53,558 nucleotides of DNA, from NCBI GenBank assembly GCA_007050995.1, contig VJOU01000009.1, forward strand, positions 71,078 to 124,635. Direction: 5' to 3'. The translations under genes and the position numbers were made by a program. The stretch is from Glycocaulis profundi. Its GTDB lineage: Bacteria; Pseudomonadota; Alphaproteobacteria; Caulobacterales; Maricaulaceae. The notes beneath the pieces are model-generated. The model saw only the letters and a list, made by a program, of their open reading frames with translations. It ran no database searches and was not told the DNA's origin. Positions 16,746 through 25,643 of this stretch are shown here, piece after piece (the stretch's first letter is position 1; every line of letters begins with the position of its first letter).

Positions 16746-17500
16746 CCCTCCGCCGGCTCCGACCGGCCTTCCACGAACGCCCGCACGCGGTCGTCGTCGG
16801 CGGTGTCGACCTGGTCGAGCGTGCCCTTCCAGATGATCCGGCCTTCGTGGATCATGGCCACGTCGTCGGCGATGATGCGCATGGAGGCCATGTCGTGGGT
16901 GATGGAAACCGCCGTGGCGCCCATCTTCCGCACCAGACGGCTGATCAGCCGGTTGATGACGTCCGCGGTGATCGGGTCGAGCCCGGTGGTGGGCTCGTCG
17001 AAGAACAGGATGTTCGGCTTCGCGACGATGGCGCGGGCCAGCGCGGCGCGCTTGAGCATGCCGCCTGACAGCTCGGACGGGCGCTTGTTTCCGGTGTCCG
17101 CGTCCAGATCGACCTGGCCCAGCGCCTCGATGGCGCGGTCCTTCGCCTCCTTGCGGGCGACCTTTTCGGAATGGATCAGCCGGAAGGCGACGTTCTCCCA
17201 TACGGGCAGGGAGTCGAACAGGGCGCCGGACTGGAACAGCATGCCGATCTGGCTGACGCCCGGGTCGTCGATCCGTCCGGGGCGCACGGCCTGTCCGTCG
17301 ATCTCCACCACGCCGCTGTCGGGGGCCAGCAGGCCCAGCGCGGTCTTGATGGTCACCGACTTGCCGGTGCCCGACCCGCCGATCACCACCAGCGAGCGGC
17401 CCTCATAGGCCTCCAGGTCCAGCCCGCGCAGCACGGGTTTTCCGCCGAAGCCCTTGTGCACGTCCTTCCAGGCGATCTTCACCTTGCGGTCATCGGTCAT
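16742..17500 (-). CDS. mlaF: ABC transporter ATP-binding protein, MlaF-like
   Basis: A 252-residue ATPase. It has Walker A GGSGTGKS near residue 41, the signature LSGGM, Walker B ILFFDEPTTGLDP and the H-loop SITHDMAS. The Q-loop with the LFQSGALFDSLPVWENV pattern marks the MlaF/Ttg2A group, which powers phospholipid transport between inner and outer membranes with MlaE and MlaD. The ATG at 17500 starts the homology; the open frame continues upstream only as antisense of mlaE. It begins 5 bases after mlaE ends. No mlaD follows in the window, since the next gene is convergent. Confidence 0.93.
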   Translation of the reverse strand: MTDDRKVKIAWKDVHKGFGGKPVLRGLDLEAYEGRSLVVIGGSGTGKSVTIKTALGLLAPDSGVVEIDGQAVRPGRIDDPGVSQIGMLFQSGALFDSLPVWENVAFRLIHSEKVARKEAKDRAIEALGQVDLDADTGNKRPSELSGGMLKRAALARAIVAKPNILFFDEPTTGLDPITADVINRLISRLVRKMGATAVSITHDMASMRIIADDVAMIHEGRIIWKGTLDQVDTADDDRVRAFVEGRSEPAEG

Positions 17501-17505
17501 GGCGG

Positions 17506-18273
17506 TCACACGAACAGTGAGGTGAGAAGGAAGTTGGCGGCGAAGATCAGCACCGCGGCGGAGACGACCGCGTGGGTCGCGGCGCGGCCCACGCCCTCCG
17601 CGCCGCCCTGGGCGTGGTATCCGTGATAGCAGCCCATCAGCGTCAGCAGGAAGCCGAACACGGCGGCCTTGATGAGCCCCGAGATCACGTCCCAGCGCTC
17701 GAGGATGTCCCAGGTGTTGCGCACGTAGACGCTGGGGTCGAAGCCCAGCGAGTTCACGCCCACCACGAAGCCGCCATAGATGCCCACGATGTCCGCGATC
17801 AGCACCAGGATCGGCAGGGTGATGACCCCCGCCAGCACCCGCGGCGCGATCAGGTAGCGCATGGGATCGGTGGACAGGGTTTTCAGCGCGTCGATCTGCT
17901 CGGTGGCGCGCATGGCGCCGATCTCCGCGGCGATGCCCGACGACACCCGGCCCGCCAGCATCAGCGCGGCGATCACGGGGCCCAGCTCGCGCACGATGCC
18001 CAGCGCGACGATGTTGGGCACGAAGCTTTCGGCGTTGAAGCGCGCCCCGCCGGTGTAGATGTTCAGCGCCAGCGCCGCGCCGGTGAACAGCGCGGTCAGC
18101 CCCACCACCGGCAGGGACAGGAAGCCGATCTGCATGATCTGGCCCATGAGCTGGCCGGGGAAGAAGGGCGGGCGCACCACGCCCAGCACGGCGCGGCCCG
18201 CGAAGATCGCGATGGCCCCGACCGACTGCAGGAGCGCCAGAACGCCCCGCCCGATAACGCGCAGCGGGTTCAT
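17506..18273 (-). CDS. mlaE: MlaE-family ABC permease
   Basis: A 255-residue integral membrane protein of the MlaE/TrnEM group, with about five hydrophobic segments. It carries the family motifs ELGPVIAALMLAGRVSSGIAAE and MRATEQIDAL, the latter being the coupling region for MlaF. It forms the membrane core of a phospholipid (or related lipid) transporter of the inner membrane. Its start overlaps the alr stop by 4 bases and mlaF follows 5 bases on. The periplasmic MCE subunit MlaD is absent here and must be elsewhere. Confidence 0.93.
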   Translation of the reverse strand: MNPLRVIGRGVLALLQSVGAIAIFAGRAVLGVVRPPFFPGQLMGQIMQIGFLSLPVVGLTALFTGAALALNIYTGGARFNAESFVPNIVALGIVRELGPVIAALMLAGRVSSGIAAEIGAMRATEQIDALKTLSTDPMRYLIAPRVLAGVITLPILVLIADIVGIYGGFVVGVNSLGFDPSVYVRNTWDILERWDVISGLIKAAVFGFLLTLMGCYHGYHAQGGAEGVGRAATHAVVSAAVLIFAANFLLTSLFV

Positions 18274-19346
18274 CCGTTTTCAAAAGTCCTGTTGAAGCGC
18301 CGTCCCAGGCGGGTGATGAGCTCGTAACCTATCGTTCCCGCCGCCGATGCCAAGTCCTCCAGGTCCTCGCCCAGGAACACGGCCGTCGCGCCGGGCCGGA
18401 CGTCGAGCCCGGTCACGTCAAGAACGCACAGGTCCATCGAAACGCGCCCGACCAGCTGCGCCTTGTGTCCGCTGATCCGCGCGAACCCGCCCTCCGCGGC
18501 GCGCATCAGCCCGTCCGCATAGCCCAGCGCGACGGTGGCGGTCAGGCTGTCGCGCGGCGCGGTCCAGCCAGCGCCATAGCCCACCGTCTCGCCTTCGGGC
18601 ACGCGGCGCAGCTGCAGGATCGGGGTCTCGATTCGGATCACCGGCTCGAACGGATGCGCCTTCAGCCCCACCGGCGAGCCGCCGTAAAGCCCGATGCCGG
18701 GCCGCACGAGATCGAAATGGTAGTCGGGGCCCAGCAGCACCCCGCCGGTGTTCGACAGGCTGCGCTCGACCCCCTCGAACAGGGCGGACACCGCGAGGAA
18801 ACGCTCCAGCTGGACGCGGTTCATGGGGTGGGCGGGCGTGTCCGAGCACGCCAGATGGCTCATCACATGGACCAGCCCGATGCGCGCGCGCAGGGCGGCG
18901 TCGTCCGCCAGCGTCCGCGCCTCGTCCAGCGTCAGGCCCAGCCGGTTCATGCCGGTGTCGATGTGCACCGCGCTGGCTCCGGGCGCGTCCCGGGCGAAGG
19001 CGGCGATCTCGGCGGGGCTGTTGAGCACCGCGATCAAAGCGTGTCCGGCGAACAGCGCCCGCTCCTCGGGCCGGTAGCCGTTCAGCACGAAGATGCGGGC
19101 ATCGGCCCCGGCCGCCTCGCGCAGAGCCGCGCCCTCGCTCGCGGTGGCGGTGAAGAAGGTCCGGCAGCCGGCCTCTGCCAGCGCAGACCCCAGCCGCCCC
19201 GCGTCCAGCCCGTAGGCGCCCGCCTTGACGACCGCGGCGGCCTCCGCCCCCGGCGCCAGCGCGCTCAGCCGGCCGTGATTGCGGGCCAGCGCGCCCAGAT
19301 CGACGATCAGGCGGGGGAAGGGCGTGCCCGCCCCGGCGTCACTCAT
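18270..19346 (-). CDS. alr: Alanine racemase
   Basis: A 358-residue PLP enzyme that makes D-alanine for peptidoglycan. Lys41 in VVKAGAYGLDA is the PLP lysine; the usual Asp or Asn after KA is Gly here. The catalytic tyrosine lies in VGYGAGW, and GRVSMDLCVLDV is the conserved C-domain stretch. The start overlaps the dnaB stop by 8 bases and the stop overlaps the mlaE start by 4 bases. dnaB-alr linkage is common in proteobacteria. Slightly shorter than E. coli Alr but complete. Confidence 0.95.
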   Translation of the reverse strand: MSDAGAGTPFPRLIVDLGALARNHGRLSALAPGAEAAAVVKAGAYGLDAGRLGSALAEAGCRTFFTATASEGAALREAAGADARIFVLNGYRPEERALFAGHALIAVLNSPAEIAAFARDAPGASAVHIDTGMNRLGLTLDEARTLADDAALRARIGLVHVMSHLACSDTPAHPMNRVQLERFLAVSALFEGVERSLSNTGGVLLGPDYHFDLVRPGIGLYGGSPVGLKAHPFEPVIRIETPILQLRRVPEGETVGYGAGWTAPRDSLTATVALGYADGLMRAAEGGFARISGHKAQLVGRVSMDLCVLDVTGLDVRPGATAVFLGEDLEDLASAAGTIGYELITRLGRRFNRTFENG

Positions 19347-20829
19347 AATCGGTGTAGCGGCCCGACTGCTCGAGATCGGAGAACTTGGTGCGGTCGGGGT
19401 CGAACGCCACCTTCACCGAGCCGATGGGGCCGTGACGCTGCTTGGCGACGATCACGTCGGCCTGATTGCGCACCTCGCGCATCTCGTCCTCCCATTTGAG
19501 GTGCTCCTCGGAGCCTTCCTTGGGTTCGAGACGCTCCAGATAGTAGGACTCGCGGAACACGAACATCACCACGTCCGCGTCCTGCTCGATCGAGCCGGAT
19601 TCGCGCAGGTCGGCGAGCTGAGGCTTCTTGTCGTCGCGCTGCTCGACCTGGCGGGAGAGCTGGGACAGCGCGATCACCGGCACGTGGAGTTCTTTCGCCA
19701 GCGATTTGAGCGACATGGTGATCTCGGAGACCTCCTGCACCCGGCTGTCCGCCTTGCGCGAGCCCGACGAGGTGATGAGCTGGAGATAGTCGATCACCAG
19801 AAGGTCGAGGCCCACGGTGCGCTTGAGCCGCCGCGCGCGGGCGGCCAGGGCTCCGATGGAGATGCCGCCCGTGTCGTCGATGTAGAGCGGGCAGTCCTGG
19901 ATCGCCGCGACCCCGTCGCGGATCTCCTCGTACTGGGCCGCGTCGATCTTGCCCTGCCGGATCAGATAGCCTGAAATCCCCGTGTAGTCGGCGATCAGAC
20001 GGGTGGCGAGCTGCTCGCCGCTCATCTCCAGCGAGAAGAAGCCGACCACCCCGCCATCGGTGGTCTTCTTCGAACCGTCCGCCAGGATTTCGTGCTGGTA
20101 GGCCTTGGCCACCGAGAAGGCGATGTTGGTCGCGAGCGCCGTCTTGCCCATGGAGGGACGGCCCGCGAGGATGATGAGGTCGGACGGGTGGAGCCCGCCC
20201 AGCTTGGCGTCCAGCGTCTTCAGGCCCGAGGAGATGCCCGACAGGCCTCCGCCGCGCTTGTAGGCGGCTTCGGCCATCGCCACGGAGTCGCCCAGCGCGG
20301 CGGCGAAGGTCATGAAGCCCTTCGACAGCGACCCGCTCTCGGCCAGCTTGAACAGGGAGCGCTCGGCGTCCTCGATCAGGGCGCGGGCTTCGACCGCCTC
20401 GTCCGAGCCCTTGGCGCTCAGCGAGATTTCAGAGCCCAGCGTGATCAGCGCGCGGCGCAGGGCGAGCTCATAGACCAGCTTGCCGTATTCGGGCGCGGAC
20501 GCGGGCTCGGGCGCCTCGCGCATCAGATCAGCCAGATAGACCGCCCCGCCCAGCTCCTTCAGGCCCGGATCGTTCTCGAACCGGCTTTTGAGCACCACCG
20601 CGTCGGCCAGCGAGCCGGCCTGGATCAGCCGCCCGGCGGCCTCGTACACGCGGCCATGGACCGGGTCGTAGAAATGCTCGGCCTTCAGCCAGTCCGACAC
20701 CCGGTGGAAGGTCTCGTTCTCATACAGGATCGCGCCCAGCAGCGCCTGCTCGGCCTCGATGTTGTGCGGCGGGGCGCCGGCCTCGTCCTCAGGAGCGGGG
20801 AGGCTGTGATCTGCGGTCTCTGCGGTCAT
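19339..20829 (-). CDS. dnaB: Replicative DNA helicase DnaB
   Basis: A 496-residue hexameric 5'-3' helicase of the replication fork. The N-terminal helical domain (PPHNIEAEQALLGAILYEN from about residue 20) is followed by a RecA-like motor with Walker A GRPSMGKTALA near residue 225 and Walker B LDLLVIDYLQLI. The DnaB signature EVSEITMSLKSLAKELHVPV is present. No intein is seen. It heads the overlapping dnaB-alr-mlaE-mlaF run. A DnaA-box-like sequence lies 76 bases upstream at 20905-20913. Confidence 0.97.
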   Translation of the reverse strand: MTAETADHSLPAPEDEAGAPPHNIEAEQALLGAILYENETFHRVSDWLKAEHFYDPVHGRVYEAAGRLIQAGSLADAVVLKSRFENDPGLKELGGAVYLADLMREAPEPASAPEYGKLVYELALRRALITLGSEISLSAKGSDEAVEARALIEDAERSLFKLAESGSLSKGFMTFAAALGDSVAMAEAAYKRGGGLSGISSGLKTLDAKLGGLHPSDLIILAGRPSMGKTALATNIAFSVAKAYQHEILADGSKKTTDGGVVGFFSLEMSGEQLATRLIADYTGISGYLIRQGKIDAAQYEEIRDGVAAIQDCPLYIDDTGGISIGALAARARRLKRTVGLDLLVIDYLQLITSSGSRKADSRVQEVSEITMSLKSLAKELHVPVIALSQLSRQVEQRDDKKPQLADLRESGSIEQDADVVMFVFRESYYLERLEPKEGSEEHLKWEDEMREVRNQADVIVAKQRHGPIGSVKVAFDPDRTKFSDLEQSGRYTDYE

Positions 20830-20904
20830 GGGGCTCCGGTCTTAACCGAAGGGGGCGGGCGAGGCGAGGGCGGGCAGGCAGATGCCCACAGGCCATTCGC
20901 AGGC

Positions 20905-20913
20905 TGTGGACAA
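20905..20913 (-). promoter_or_regulatory. DnaA-box-like nonamer upstream of dnaB
   Basis: On the minus strand this reads TTGTCCACA, one base from the E. coli consensus TTWTNCACA and identical to the box preferred in actinobacteria. It lies in the 104-base gap between dnaB and the patatin gene. A single box is weak evidence; DnaA control of dnaB is an inference. Confidence 0.3.
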
Positions 20914-20933
20914 GTCCGGGGAAAACTTACGCC

Positions 20934-22673
20934 TCACCGCCCCGGCTTGAGGCGTTTCAGCAGCGTTTCGTCCGCCTCCTTGAGCAGGCGCGTGGTGTCG
21001 CGATAGCCCGCCTCCACCGCGTCGTCGAAGCGCCGCCATTCGCGCAGGTCCATCTCGATTTCGGGCAGGACCAGAAGGTCCGCTTTGGAACGGGTCTCGG
21101 CGTGCTCGTCCAGGGTGGCGGCGGTCGCCGCGCGCATCAGCAGCGAGGCGATGGGCGGCGGGTCGGACAGGCCGTTGGCCCGCACCCAGCCGAAAAAGCC
21201 CGGGGGATCGATGAAGTCCTGAGGCCGGATGGCGCGGTTGCGGGTCACGTCCACTCCGGCATTGGCGCCGCGGTGTGCGGCCTTCAGCTCGCGGACGGGG
21301 AAGTTGTTGAACACCGCGCCGTCCACCAGCACGTCCTCGCCCTCGATGACGGGCGGCAGCAGGCCGGGGATGGCGATGGAGGCGCGCAGGGCCTCGCGCA
21401 CCTTGCCACCGCGATGGATGCGCACCGTGCCTTCGGTCAGGTTGGAGCTGACGCAGAAGAAGGGGCGGGGCATATCGGCGATCTCCGCCTCTCCGAAATG
21501 CTCGGCCAGGCGGCGGTCGACCTTGGCCCCCCGGGTCAGGCTGACCACGGGCAGCACGAAATCGTTCAGCGGATTGCTTTCCACGAAGGCCTGCCGGACC
21601 CGCTCCTCCAGCTCCTCGTCCTTCCAGCCCATCGCCACGCCCGCGGCGATGATCCCGCCCATGGAGGCGCCGGCCAGAAAGTCGAAGCGCACGCCCGCGT
21701 CGTGGAAGGCGCGGATGGCGCCGACATGGGCGTAGGCGCGGCTGCCCCCGCCCGACAGCACCAGCCCCACCGAGCAGCCGCTCATGACTCGGGCCAGATG
21801 CACGATGTCGCCAGCCTGGCCCTGCCGCCAGTGGAAGCAGCGCGCGGCCTCGGCCGCGTCCACCCATTCCTGCGGCCGGGTCTTCGCCCGTTCGGTGTCG
21901 TGATGGACGATCACCACGTCGATCAGGCGCAGTTTCGCCGCCGGGCTGGGGTCGTCGGGCATCAGGGGCAGAGAGGGCCGGGCATCGCCGCGGGCGAGCA
22001 GCCAGATGCGGTCGGCCAGCCCCATCGCCCGGCGCGCCCAGTCGGTGTCGCCCATGCGCGCGCAGACGATGACGACATCGTGGATCTCCTCCAGCCGGTC
22101 GAGCTCGGCGGTGGGGATGTTCGCGGAGTCCTCGCCCAGGATCACGCAGCTCTGGCCCAGCGCGGTCAGCGCCTCTTTGAGGGCCTTGGAGCGGAAATCG
22201 AGATCGATGGTGGGGGAGGTGGAGACCAGCGCCCAGATCTTTGGCTCGGCGCGGGCCTCCATCGTGCCGCCCCGCAGCCGGTGCAGCATCATCCGCGCCA
22301 GCTCGCGCAGCAGCGAGGCGTGCTTGCGGGTGAGTTTCTCGAAGGTCTTCTTGGGCAGCCGGACCAGCTCGGAATCGCGCAGGGCGTACACGCTGGCCGA
22401 ATGGGCGCGGTCCTCGACCAGCGCCATCTCCCCGATGGGCTCGCCTTGGCGGATGTGCCCGACCAGCTCGGGCCGCCCGTCCGCGCCGGTGCGGAAGGCG
22501 GCCAGCGCGCCGGAGCGGACCAGATAGAAGGCGTCGGCGGCCTCGCCCGCCTCGAACAGCGTGGCGCCGGCGGGCAGGCAGAACCACTCCACCTCCGCCT
22601 CCACGGCCTTCATGGCCGCGGCTTCCACGCGGTTCAGGAAGGGCAGGCGGGAGAGGTTCAGGTTGAGGTTCAT
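20934..22673 (-). CDS. Patatin-like phospholipase with cyclic-nucleotide-binding domain
   Basis: A 579-residue NTE-like protein. Residues about 10-130 form a cNMP/Crp-type sensor domain (GATLFEAGEAADAFYLVRSG, then GEPIGEMALVEDRAHSASV). A linker domain follows at about 140-295. The patatin esterase spans about 300-500, with the oxyanion motif SGGGSRAYAHVG (307-318), nucleophile Ser337 in GASMGG and Asp451 in VDGAVFNNFP completing the Ser-Asp dyad. The family hydrolyses phospholipids or lysophospholipids at membranes. The cNMP pocket's usual PRRAAS-like arginine is replaced around VEDRAHSAS, with Arg89 possibly serving, so nucleotide binding is uncertain. It is 45 bases downstream of the DUF885 gene, probably in the same operon. 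Confidence 0.9.
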   Translation of the reverse strand: MNLNLNLSRLPFLNRVEAAAMKAVEAEVEWFCLPAGATLFEAGEAADAFYLVRSGALAAFRTGADGRPELVGHIRQGEPIGEMALVEDRAHSASVYALRDSELVRLPKKTFEKLTRKHASLLRELARMMLHRLRGGTMEARAEPKIWALVSTSPTIDLDFRSKALKEALTALGQSCVILGEDSANIPTAELDRLEEIHDVVIVCARMGDTDWARRAMGLADRIWLLARGDARPSLPLMPDDPSPAAKLRLIDVVIVHHDTERAKTRPQEWVDAAEAARCFHWRQGQAGDIVHLARVMSGCSVGLVLSGGGSRAYAHVGAIRAFHDAGVRFDFLAGASMGGIIAAGVAMGWKDEELEERVRQAFVESNPLNDFVLPVVSLTRGAKVDRRLAEHFGEAEIADMPRPFFCVSSNLTEGTVRIHRGGKVREALRASIAIPGLLPPVIEGEDVLVDGAVFNNFPVRELKAAHRGANAGVDVTRNRAIRPQDFIDPPGFFGWVRANGLSDPPPIASLLMRAATAATLDEHAETRSKADLLVLPEIEMDLREWRRFDDAVEAGYRDTTRLLKEADETLLKRLKPGR

Positions 22674-22718
22674 CGTGGTCCGATTTCCCCCTGAACCGCT
22701 CCCGCCGTCAACGGCCCT

Positions 22719-24560
22719 CTAGGACTGGAGGGTTTCCTCCACCCACTGGTCGACCAGCTCCTCGAGCACCTCGAGCGGCACCGCGCCGTCGCGCAGCACC
22801 ACTTCGTGGAACTCGCGGATGTCGAACCGGTCGCCCAGCCGCTCCTGCGCGTCCTCGCGCAGCTCGAGGATCTTGATCATGCCGATCATGTAGGCGGTCG
22901 CCTGGCCGGGCATGACGATGTAGCGCTCGATGGCGCGGGTGGAGTCGCCGCGCGAGTTGGGGGTGTTCTCCACCAGCCAGTCGATGGCCTCCTCGCGGGT
23001 CCACTGCTTGTGGTGCAGGCCGGTGTCGACCACCAGCCGCGCCGCGCGCCACAGCTCCATCGCGAGCCGGCCGAAATTGGAATAGGGGTCCTCATAGAAG
23101 CCCATCTCCAGCGGCAGGTACTCGGTGTAGAGCCCCCAGCCCTCGGTGTAGGCGGTGAACCCGCCGAAGCGACGGAAGGCCGGCACGTCCAGATCGGTCA
23201 TGATCGAGAGCTGCATGTGGTGGCCGGGGCTGCCCTCGTGATAGGCCAGCGCCTCCATCTGGTAGATGGGCATGTCGGCCATGTCATACAGGTTCGCGTA
23301 GTAGATGCCCGGGCGCGAGCCGTCCGGCGCGGGGCGCGAATAGAAGGCCTTGCCCGCCGAACGCTCGCGGAACTCCTCCACCCGGCGCACTTCGAGCTCA
23401 TGCTCGGGCAGGGTGATGAAGTATTCGGGCAGGCGCTCGGTGATGGTGTCGATGATCGCGGTGGCTTCGTCGAGATAGGCCTGACGCCCCTCGTCTGTGG
23501 TCGGGTAGTAGAACTGCTCGTCCTCGCGCATGAACACGAAGAACTCCTGCAGGCTGCCTTCGTAGCCGACCTCGTCCATGATGGCGCGCATCTCCTCGTG
23601 GATGCGCTCGACATTGTCCAGGCCCGCCTGGTGGATCTCCTCGGCGGTCATGTCGGTGGTGGTGAAGCTGGCCAGGCGCGCGGCGTAGAAATCATCGCCG
23701 TCGGGCAGGCGCCAGACGCCGTCGCCCTCCATCGCCCCGGCCTTGTGAGCTTCCATCGTGGCGATCAGGCTTTCATAGGCGGGCACCCAGCTCAGCATGG
23801 CTTCGCGGCCCTCCGCCAGAAGGCGTTCCTTCTCGGCGTCTTCGATGTCCAGGCCGCTGACGCGCTGCTCGTAATTCTCCCACACCATGTTCGGCTCGCC
23901 CTCGTCGAAGGGCGCGCCGGTGATGATGTTGCGCGCGGTGTCGATGACGTGGTCATAGACCCAGACAGGGGGCTGCACGCCCATGTCGAAACGGGTCTGG
24001 GCCTCCTCGATCAGGGTGTCGAACTGCTCGCCCACGCTGCCCGCCCGGCTGATCCAGGCTTCGGCGGTGTCGGTGTCGATGATGCGGTGGGTCGTGGTCA
24101 GGAAGACCGGCATGCTCTGATGCGCGCCGCGCATCTGGTTGAAAACATAATGGTGGCGGCGGAAGGGGAAGTTCTGCGCGTCGTTCTCGCGCTGGTACTC
24201 GTACAGCCGCCAGGAGAGCTGGCCGGAGGGGTCCAGCGCGTCGAAGTCGAAGCTCTCGCGCATCTCGGCCAGCCGGGCCTGGCCCAGCTCGTAGGTCTCC
24301 ACGGCGAAGGCGTCGCTGACATCGCCCCAGCTGCCATAGTCCTCGTCGATGATGCCGCGCTGGGCCTTGCTCATGGGCGAGCGGTCGAGATCTTCCTGTT
24401 CGATCTGGTCGAACCACGCGTTCAGGCGCTCGGTCTCGGTCTGCTCGGCGGCGGCCGCGGCGGGCGCGTCCTGCAGCGAGGCGGAGGCCAGAGGGGCGGC
24501 GCCGGCGAGCATGGCGGCGGCGGCCGCGCCGGCCAGAAGCGTGCGGGTGAATGAGGTCAT
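22719..24560 (-). CDS. Exported DUF885-family hydrolase
   Basis: A 613-residue protein with a signal peptide (residues 1-28, Ala-rich core ending LASAS). It belongs to the DUF885 family of probable metallopeptidases: the motif YHEGSPGHHMQ combines a metal-binding HE pair with GHH, and a downstream TEGWGLYTE motif supplies a further glutamate. Family members are predicted zinc carboxypeptidase-like enzymes of the periplasm; the substrate is unknown. The start at 24560 begins the signal peptide and has an upstream in-frame alternative without one. It lies 94 bases after the crotonase gene on the same strand. Confidence 0.88.
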   Translation of the reverse strand: MTSFTRTLLAGAAAAAMLAGAAPLASASLQDAPAAAAAEQTETERLNAWFDQIEQEDLDRSPMSKAQRGIIDEDYGSWGDVSDAFAVETYELGQARLAEMRESFDFDALDPSGQLSWRLYEYQRENDAQNFPFRRHHYVFNQMRGAHQSMPVFLTTTHRIIDTDTAEAWISRAGSVGEQFDTLIEEAQTRFDMGVQPPVWVYDHVIDTARNIITGAPFDEGEPNMVWENYEQRVSGLDIEDAEKERLLAEGREAMLSWVPAYESLIATMEAHKAGAMEGDGVWRLPDGDDFYAARLASFTTTDMTAEEIHQAGLDNVERIHEEMRAIMDEVGYEGSLQEFFVFMREDEQFYYPTTDEGRQAYLDEATAIIDTITERLPEYFITLPEHELEVRRVEEFRERSAGKAFYSRPAPDGSRPGIYYANLYDMADMPIYQMEALAYHEGSPGHHMQLSIMTDLDVPAFRRFGGFTAYTEGWGLYTEYLPLEMGFYEDPYSNFGRLAMELWRAARLVVDTGLHHKQWTREEAIDWLVENTPNSRGDSTRAIERYIVMPGQATAYMIGMIKILELREDAQERLGDRFDIREFHEVVLRDGAVPLEVLEELVDQWVEETLQS

Positions 24561-24654
24561 GATGGCTAAGTCCCCTGTCGGTCTTGCTTTTCGGATTCCG
24601 AGCGACAGTCTGGACCTCTGCCCCCGCGCGCTCAACCGCACAACTCCGTGAGGA

Positions 24655-25485
24655 TCAGGAGCCCAGACGGCGGACCGGGCTGAGGGGCGTGAAGCGGCCT
24701 TCGCGCTTTTCGGTGCGGGCGGCGAAGGCCTCCATGATGTCCTCGGGGCTCCAGATGGAGGCCTGCAGGGTCATGGCGTGGGCCAGCGAGTCCGCGACGG
24801 TATGGTCGCGGGCGTAGAGGAAGGAGCGCTTGATCCCGGAGACGGCCAGAGGCGGCTTGGTCGCGATGGCCTGGGCGACATGGTCGACCATGTTTCTCAG
24901 ATCGGCCTCGGTTTCGGCGATTCCGTTCACAAGGCCGAGTTTTTCGGCCCGTTCGGGGCTGAGGGTCGAACCTGTATATACAAGTTCGCGCGCGACGCCC
25001 TCGGGGATGAGTTTCGGCAGGCGCTGGATGGTGCCGACATCGGCCATCATGCCGATATTGGTCTCCTCGATCCGCATCCAGGCGTCCTTCGTGGCGAAGC
25101 GCAGGTCGCAGGCGGTGACCATGTCCACTCCGCCGCCCACGCACGGGCCCTGCATGGCCGCGATGACGGGGAAGCGGGCGGTCTCCAGCGCGGTGAACGC
25201 CTCCTGAAGCGACAGCGCGGCGGTCATGAAGGCTTCGCGCGCCGCAGCCGTGTCGGTTTTCAACGCGTTCGCATCCGTGAAAACCGAGATGTCCATGCCC
25301 GCGGTGAAGACCGGGCCTTCGGCCTCCAGAATCAGCACGCGGGTCTCGCCGCCGTCCGACAGGGCGCCGACCGCTTCGGGCAGTTCGCGCCAGAAGGCGG
25401 GGGTCATGGTGTTGCGCTTGTCGGGGCGGTTCAGGCGCAGGCGGCTGATCGCGCCGGTCTCGAGCGCGAAGCTCTCATAGGACAT
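24655..25485 (-). CDS. Crotonase-family protein, dienoyl-CoA isomerase-like
   Basis: A 276-residue enoyl-CoA hydratase/isomerase superfamily member. The oxyanion-hole segments FTAGMDIS and GPCVGGGVDMVTACDLR are clear. The later block RIEETNIGMMADVGTIQRLP carries Glu and Asp in the positions used by delta3,5-delta2,4-dienoyl-CoA isomerases (ECH1). The likely role is beta-oxidation of unsaturated fatty acids with odd-numbered double bonds (inference from motif). ATG 25485 follows GGGAGA at a proper distance and homology starts with the fifth residue. It is divergent from mccB across 158 bases. Confidence 0.88.
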   Translation of the reverse strand: MSYESFALETGAISRLRLNRPDKRNTMTPAFWRELPEAVGALSDGGETRVLILEAEGPVFTAGMDISVFTDANALKTDTAAAREAFMTAALSLQEAFTALETARFPVIAAMQGPCVGGGVDMVTACDLRFATKDAWMRIEETNIGMMADVGTIQRLPKLIPEGVARELVYTGSTLSPERAEKLGLVNGIAETEADLRNMVDHVAQAIATKPPLAVSGIKRSFLYARDHTVADSLAHAMTLQASIWSPEDIMEAFAARTEKREGRFTPLSPVRRLGS

Positions 25486-25643
25486 GGATGTTCTCCCGGA
25501 TCTCGTTTCGGGCAGGGTGGCGCGGGGGCGCGGGCGGGGCAATCCCGGAGGCATCGGGAATGTGCGGACAAAGCCGGGCGTTGCCACCTGAGGCGGGCGC
25601 GGGGTAATCAGCCCCGGTATCCAGACCGAAGGGACGCGCCCGC

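Noticed and set aside
16742-18283. Apparent fusion of an N-terminal extension to the MlaF ATPase
   Set aside because: The upstream part is the mlaE gene read in a wrong frame; mlaF has its own ATG at 17500 and mlaE is intact at 17506-18273.
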